DNA of 64,000 nucleotides from DATBLE01 sp963841405 (lineage in GTDB: Bacteria; Actinomycetota; Thermoleophilia; Gaiellales; Gaiellaceae). The notes under the pieces were generated by a model that was not told the origin of the DNA, did no database searches, and saw only the letters and a list, made by a program, of their open reading frames with translations. The position numbers were made by a program, and so were the translations under genes. The stretch spans positions 806,001 through 870,000 of the forward strand of contig CAWJCM010000007.1 of assembly GCA_963841405.1 (NCBI GenBank), in the 5' to 3' direction. Positions 60,413 through 64,000 of the stretch are shown here, one piece after another (position 1 is the first letter of the stretch; every line of letters begins with the position of its first letter).

Positions 60413-62005
60413 ATGCTTGACCGGCTCGTGCCTGACTACGTGATCGTCGGCGGCGGCTCGGCCGGGTGCGTCCTCGCGGGACGTCTGAGCGAGGACCCCG
60501 ACGCCACCGTGCTGCTGCTCGAGGCGGGCCCGCCGGACGTGGCGCCCGAGATCCGCATTCCCTTCGCCTTCCCCGCGCTGTTCAAGTCCGCCCACGACTG
60601 GGACCTGCTCGGCGAGAGGGAGCCGGGCCTCGGCGGGCGACGGCTCTACCTGCCGCGCGGGAAGATGATCGGCGGCTGCGGCTCGATCAACGCGATGATC
60701 TACCTCCGCGGCAACCGGCTCGACTTCGACACGTGGGCGGCCGAGGGCGCCACCGGCTGGTCCTACGATGAGGTGCTGCCGTACTTCAAGCGCTCCGAGG
60801 ACAACGAGCGCGGCGAGGACGGTTTCCACGGCGTCGGCGGCCCGCTCGCGGTGTCGGAGAGTCGCTCGATGCAGCCGCTCGTCGACGCGATGCTCGACGC
60901 GGCGGTGCAGGCAGGATACGAACGCATCCCCGACCTGAACGTCGACCGACCCGAAGGCGTCTCCCGGTTCCAGGTCACCCAGCGCAACGGCAAGCGCTGC
61001 TCGACCGCGGACGGCTTCCTGCACCCGGTCGCAGACCGGCCGAACCTTCAGGTGCGCACGAGCGTCTTCGCGCAGCGCATCGTGTTCGACGGCAACCGTG
61101 CGGTCGGCATCGAGATCGTCCAGGACGGCAAGGTCGAGACGATCCGGGCCGAGCGCGAGGTGATCGTCTCGGCCGGCGCCTACCAGTCGCCCGTGCTCCT
61201 GATGCTCTCGGGGATCGGGCCGGAGGAGGATCTCACGCCGCTCGGGCTGCCGATCCGGGAGAACCTGCCGGTCGGCCGGACCCTCCAGGACCACCTGATG
61301 GTCAACGTCAACTTCGTCACCGAGCAGCCGGGGTTGTTCGGCATCCTCACGCCGGAGAACTTCGAGCTGCTCGAAAGGGAGGGCCGCGGTCCCTTGAGCT
61401 CGAACATCCCCGAGGCGGGCGGCTTCTTCCGGACGCGCGACGACCTGCCGGCGCCGGACATCGAGTTCCACTTCGCGCCGTCGATCTTCTACGACGAAGG
61501 GCTGAACGCCCCGACGGATCCGGGCATCGCCTTCGGCCCGGTGCTGATCAAGCCGAACTCACGCGGCTGGGTGAAGCTGCGCACGCCGATGCCGGACTCG
61601 AAGCCGCTCGTGCTGACGAACTTCTTCACGGACGGGGCCGACCGCCGGAGCGTGATCGACGGCGTCCGGATCGCCCTCGAGATTGCGTCGCAGCCGGCTC
61701 TGAAGGCGGTCACGAAGAGGCCGTACAGCGTCCCCGACTCCGACTCGGAGGCCGACATCGGCGCCTGGGTAGAGCGCAACGGGCAGCCCGTCTACCACCC
61801 GACCTCGACGTGCGCGATCGGATTGGTCGTCGATCCGGAGCTGCGGGTCCTTGGATTCGAGGGGCTCCGCGTGTGCGACGCGTCGGTGATGCCGACGATC
61901 ACACGTGCGAACACGCACGCGGCGACGGTGATGATCGCCGAGAAGGGCGCCGACCTGATCGCGGGCAAGGCGCCGCTCGCGCCGGCGCAGACCGTCGTGG
62001 CGTAG
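60413..62005 (+). CDS. GMC-family FAD-dependent alcohol oxidoreductase
   Basis: A 530-residue intact choline-dehydrogenase-type GMC enzyme. FAD site YVIVGGGSAGCVLAGRLSED, LLLEAGPPD; GMC signatures GKMIGGCGSINAMIYLRGNR and GAYQSPVLLMLSGIGP; catalytic pair in VYHPTSTCAIG and ASVMPTITRANTHAATVMIA. ATG 60413 is used; GTG 60401 or GTG 60428 are possible. Compared with the frameshifted GMC gene at 25.4 kb it shares the architecture but not close sequence. Candidate substrates are aryl or aliphatic primary alcohols. Confidence 0.92.
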   Translation: MLDRLVPDYVIVGGGSAGCVLAGRLSEDPDATVLLLEAGPPDVAPEIRIPFAFPALFKSAHDWDLLGEREPGLGGRRLYLPRGKMIGGCGSINAMIYLRGNRLDFDTWAAEGATGWSYDEVLPYFKRSEDNERGEDGFHGVGGPLAVSESRSMQPLVDAMLDAAVQAGYERIPDLNVDRPEGVSRFQVTQRNGKRCSTADGFLHPVADRPNLQVRTSVFAQRIVFDGNRAVGIEIVQDGKVETIRAEREVIVSAGAYQSPVLLMLSGIGPEEDLTPLGLPIRENLPVGRTLQDHLMVNVNFVTEQPGLFGILTPENFELLEREGRGPLSSNIPEAGGFFRTRDDLPAPDIEFHFAPSIFYDEGLNAPTDPGIAFGPVLIKPNSRGWVKLRTPMPDSKPLVLTNFFTDGADRRSVIDGVRIALEIASQPALKAVTKRPYSVPDSDSEADIGAWVERNGQPVYHPTSTCAIGLVVDPELRVLGFEGLRVCDASVMPTITRANTHAATVMIAEKGADLIAGKAPLAPAQTVVA

Positions 62006-62020
62006 CCGAACCCCGAGGCC

Positions 62021-62371
62021 TCAGGGGAATTCGCTCAGCAGCAGGCGGCACCGGCGAAGCAATTCGGTCAGGGTTGCGGGGCGCAGTCCGCCAAGCCGCC
62101 GGGTGATTCGTTCGTGTGCGAGCGTCCGCAGCTGCTCCGGCATCGCGAAGCTCCGGTCCCGCAGGCCGCCCTCGGGCGGCGTGATCTCCAGATGGAGCGC
62201 GCTCGAGAAGTCTGTGCGGGTGAGCGGCACGGCGAGCGAGAGGCCGATCCCAGCGCGGTTGAGCTGGTCGACGGAGACGATCACGAACGGCCGAGCCTTC
62301 GCCTGCTCTCGTCCGCGCGTCGGGTCGGGATCGGCCCAGACGACGTCACCCTGATCGGGCGCTCCGCTCAA
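62021..62371 (-). CDS. mazF: PemK/MazF-type toxin
   Basis: A 116-residue PemK/MazF fold: QGDVVWADPDPTRGREQAKA with the conserved DP...GREQ, RPFVIVSVDQLNRAGIGLSL, LAVPLTRTDF, and a C-terminal helix ERITRRLGGLRPATLTELLR. Such toxins cut mRNA at short sequences. Its ATG overlaps the antitoxin stop (ATGA). Confidence 0.93.
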   Translation of the reverse strand: MSGAPDQGDVVWADPDPTRGREQAKARPFVIVSVDQLNRAGIGLSLAVPLTRTDFSSALHLEITPPEGGLRDRSFAMPEQLRTLAHERITRRLGGLRPATLTELLRRCRLLLSEFP

Positions 62372-62613
62372 TAGTCGGGCACGTCCGGTTCGAAGGCGCT
62401 GAGGTCGGCCGTCTGGGAGCGGTAGGCGGCAAGCGCGTCGCGGTCACCTGAGATCCGCTGCCAGTCTTCGGACGCAGCGGCGAGCAGGGCACGGTCGTCG
62501 GCTTCGTCGACGAGCGCAGCGACGAGCTCGCCTGCCGGGGTTCCTCGGCGACGAGCGAGCGCATTGAGCTTGTCGCGTGTCGCCAACGGGACCCGGATCG
62601 TCGTCGTCTCCAT
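62368..62613 (-). CDS. mazE: Ribbon-helix-helix antitoxin
   Basis: An 81-residue partner of the toxin. The N-terminal strand METTTIRVPLATRDKLNALA is a ribbon-helix-helix DNA-binding domain; the acidic C-terminus (DLSAFEPDVPDY) should wrap the toxin. ATG 62613 lies within the operator palindrome, so the repressor covers its own start. Confidence 0.88.
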   Translation of the reverse strand: METTTIRVPLATRDKLNALARRRGTPAGELVAALVDEADDRALLAAASEDWQRISGDRDALAAYRSQTADLSAFEPDVPDY

Positions 62614-62631
62614 GTAGACAATTAGTCTACA
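62613..62631. promoter_or_regulatory. Toxin-antitoxin operator
   Basis: Perfect 7-bp inverted repeat TGTAGAC-AATTA-GTCTACA overlapping the antitoxin start codon; AT-rich against a very GC-rich background. Typical size and place for autoregulation by a ribbon-helix-helix antitoxin. Confidence 0.75.
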
Positions 62632-62666
62632 GGACAGGCAGCCGCCAGAGCAAGCAATCCCGAGGA

Positions 62667-63296
62667 TCAGGTCGGGCGGACGCGGCGGTCGCTCTGGCGG
62701 CCGACGACCACCCACAGCGCCTCGACCGGCTCGTCGCCGATCGCCCAGAGGCGGTGCGGCGACGTCGCGTCGAACGTGATCGAATGGCCCGGCTCGAGGT
62801 GGTACTCGTCGAAACCCACCCTGACCCCGAGCCGCCCACTGATCACGAACGCGTACTCGCGGCCCCCGTGCGTGACCAGCGAGTCCTCCGGGCACGACTC
62901 GCTGCCGACGTCGTAGGTGACCCGCAGGAACTCGACGCTCGCGTCGCGCTCGGGCGTGAGCCGCTCCCAGGTCACGCCCGAGGCGAGATTGATCACGGCG
63001 CGCTGGTCGGGCGTGACCACGGGCGTCGACTCCGCGCGTCGCCGCCCGCCACCCGGGCGGGCCCCCTCCTCGAACAGGTCGCCCATGTTCAGCCCGAGCT
63101 CGCGGGCGAGCGCCCAGAGCGTGCTCACGCTGGGGTTGACCTTGTCGCGTTCGATCTGCGAGATCAGGCTCGCCGAGACTCCGATCCGGCGGGCCAGCTC
63201 GCGGAGGCTCAGCCCCTGGCGCACGCGCTGCTCGCGGAGCCGCGATCCGATGTGTGACGGCGCGTGCGTCTCCGCGGGAGCTGCGTTGGTGGCCAT
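62667..63296 (-). CDS. XRE-cupin transcriptional regulator
   Basis: A 209-residue two-domain regulator. The N-terminal HTH_3 domain is SRLREQRVRQGLSLRELARR then VSASLISQIERDKVNPSVST; the C-terminal cupin has the HGGREYAFVISGRLGVRVGF strand and EPGHSITFDATSPHRLWA. ATG 63296 is used. Regulators of this type sense a small molecule in the cupin and control neighbouring catabolic genes; the adjacent bicupin gene on the same strand, two bases upstream, is the probable target and operon mate. Confidence 0.93.
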   Translation of the reverse strand: MATNAAPAETHAPSHIGSRLREQRVRQGLSLRELARRIGVSASLISQIERDKVNPSVSTLWALARELGLNMGDLFEEGARPGGGRRRAESTPVVTPDQRAVINLASGVTWERLTPERDASVEFLRVTYDVGSESCPEDSLVTHGGREYAFVISGRLGVRVGFDEYHLEPGHSITFDATSPHRLWAIGDEPVEALWVVVGRQSDRRVRPT

Positions 63297-63298
63297 GA

Positions 63299-64000
63299 CT
63301 ACGCCGAGCTTAGAGACTCCCAGTCCCGCTCGAACCGGTAGGAGTGGCGGTCGGGTGGGCCGGGAGCCGAGGTCTCGAGCCACTGCACCGCGCCGCCCCT
63401 CGTCTCGTAGAACGCGTGCACGCAGCCGACGGCCGTCCAGAACACGTCCCCGGGATACAGCGTGTACCGCGCGCCGTCGGCGACCACGTCGACCTCGCCC
63501 TCGAGCAGGTAGTACGACTCCTCGAACGGGTGGTCGTGCGGGAGCGCCTGGGCTCCGGGCTGGTAGCCGACCATGAACATCGTGTGCAGCTGCGCATCGA
63601 GGCGCTTGTCGACGAGCATCTTCACGGTGATCCCGCTGTAGAGCAGGGCGGCCGTCGCCATGCTCGCCGACACCTTCGGCTCCGACGAGCGCATCCCCCG
63701 GCTGAGCCGGGCGACGTCCATGTCGTCGTCGGCGAGCAGGAAGAGGTTGCGGTTCCGCGGGTCGCGGAGGTCGAGCCCCGCCGGGGAGTCCTCCGGCGCG
63801 GCACCGAGGAAGAACGTATCCGGCAGCTGCTCCGGTGGCCGCGGGCGGGGCGAGGCCATCTCGATCCAGCGGGCGTGGGCTTCGCTTCGCCAGGCGTGCG
63901 GAACACCGACGGGAAGGGCACCGCAGGCGTTGGGGCAGAGCCGGACGCCGCGGCCGTCCAGGTAGAGCACCGGCTCGCCCTCGAGCACGAAGAAGCTCGA
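63299..64000 (-). CDS. Bicupin protein, (S)-ureidoglycine aminohydrolase-like (5' part outside window)
   Basis: The last 233 codons of a two-cupin protein whose start lies beyond the window. The visible end of cupin 1 is FFVLEGEPVLYLDGRGVRLC; cupin 2 is MFMVGYQPGAQALPHDHPFE followed by ESYYLLEGEVDVVADGARYT and WTAVGCVHAFYETRGG, with the metal ligands His-x-His, Glu and His. The pattern matches ureidoglycine aminohydrolases of allantoin breakdown, but other bicupins with the same ligands cannot be excluded. The stop is two bases before the XRE-cupin regulator start. Confidence 0.7.
   Translation of the reverse strand, partial: SSFFVLEGEPVLYLDGRGVRLCPNACGALPVGVPHAWRSEAHARWIEMASPRPRPPEQLPDTFFLGAAPEDSPAGLDLRDPRNRNLFLLADDDMDVARLSRGMRSSEPKVSASMATAALLYSGITVKMLVDKRLDAQLHTMFMVGYQPGAQALPHDHPFEESYYLLEGEVDVVADGARYTLYPGDVFWTAVGCVHAFYETRGGAVQWLETSAPGPPDRHSYRFERDWESLSSA

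Noticed and set aside
1..64000. tRNA, rRNA or prophage/integrase genes
   Set aside because: None could be recognised on either strand; the only mobile-type signals are short palindromic repeats and the toxin-antitoxin pair.

Overview
The DNA is uniformly very GC-rich, uses GTG starts often and packs genes with 1-8 base overlaps. Together with secreted Ig-like proteins, cyclase/STAND-ATPase giants and an ECF sigma factor with a long membrane-spanning tail, this points to a soil actinobacterium, most likely of the Thermoleophilia (Gaiellales/Solirubrobacterales type). That placement is inference; no rRNA or other marker gene is present. Many genes carry single-base frameshifts, so the contig may be a metagenome assembly with residual indels, or this part of the genome is decaying.

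0-20 kb is signalling and cell surface: a TolB-like propeller (cut by the window start) with a NarL-type two-component pair; debris of a CHRD domain and a DipZ/CcdA gene; an FHA-cyclase-ATPase; a membrane Ser/Thr kinase with an extracellular CHRD domain; a broken LuxR gene; two tandem, heavily frameshifted secreted paralogues; a zinc-ribbon cyclase-ATPase-TPR protein; an Ig-like secreted protein; a GT2 glycosyltransferase fused to part of a DUF218 domain; and the ECF sigma factor.

20-41 kb is catabolic. Three ~605-residue proteins resemble the PEP-synthase-like large subunit of phenylphosphate synthase (PpsA). The first is followed within 8 bases by a pyruvate-carboxylase-type carboxyltransferase; the third is followed by a PpsB-like ATP-grasp subunit. 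Divergent from the third runs an operon encoding a DUF6282 metal hydrolase, a GalB-type 4-oxalomesaconate hydratase, a RraA/LigK-type aldolase, a catechol-2,3-dioxygenase-type extradiol enzyme, and a single reading frame that joins a MetF-type methylene-THF reductase to a LigM/DesA-type aromatic O-demethylase. Between them lie a quinone oxidoreductase, an esterase-like hydrolase, a frameshifted GMC oxidoreductase, a DUF4242-membrane fusion and a LuxR-STAND regulator.

41-56 kb continues with oxidative and uptake functions: a 3-hydroxyisobutyrate-dehydrogenase-like protein, a CoxMSL molybdenum hydroxylase (large subunit frameshifted), two E1-alpha and one E1-beta 2-oxoacid dehydrogenase subunits, and a complete branched-chain-type ABC importer (binding protein, fused LivHM, LivG, LivF) with an AraC regulator, ending in a second LigM-type demethylase that overlaps livF. 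56-64 kb holds a sensor kinase with a truncated response regulator, a secreted propeller, a sugar isomerase-like protein, a second GMC oxidoreductase, a MazEF-like toxin-antitoxin pair with a clear operator, and an XRE-cupin regulator beside a bicupin enzyme.

Read together, the 20-56 kb part looks like a locus for methoxylated, lignin-derived aromatics such as vanillate or syringate: uptake by the Liv-type importer, THF-dependent O-demethylation by two LigM-type enzymes, reoxidation of methyl-THF by the MetF domain, extradiol ring cleavage, then GalB/aldolase steps to pyruvate and oxaloacetate. The linked split dikinase suggests that a phenol (or alcohol) is phosphorylated at some point. The substrate and order of steps are inferred from families and gene order only. 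Dispersed palindromes of three types sit in the operon gaps.
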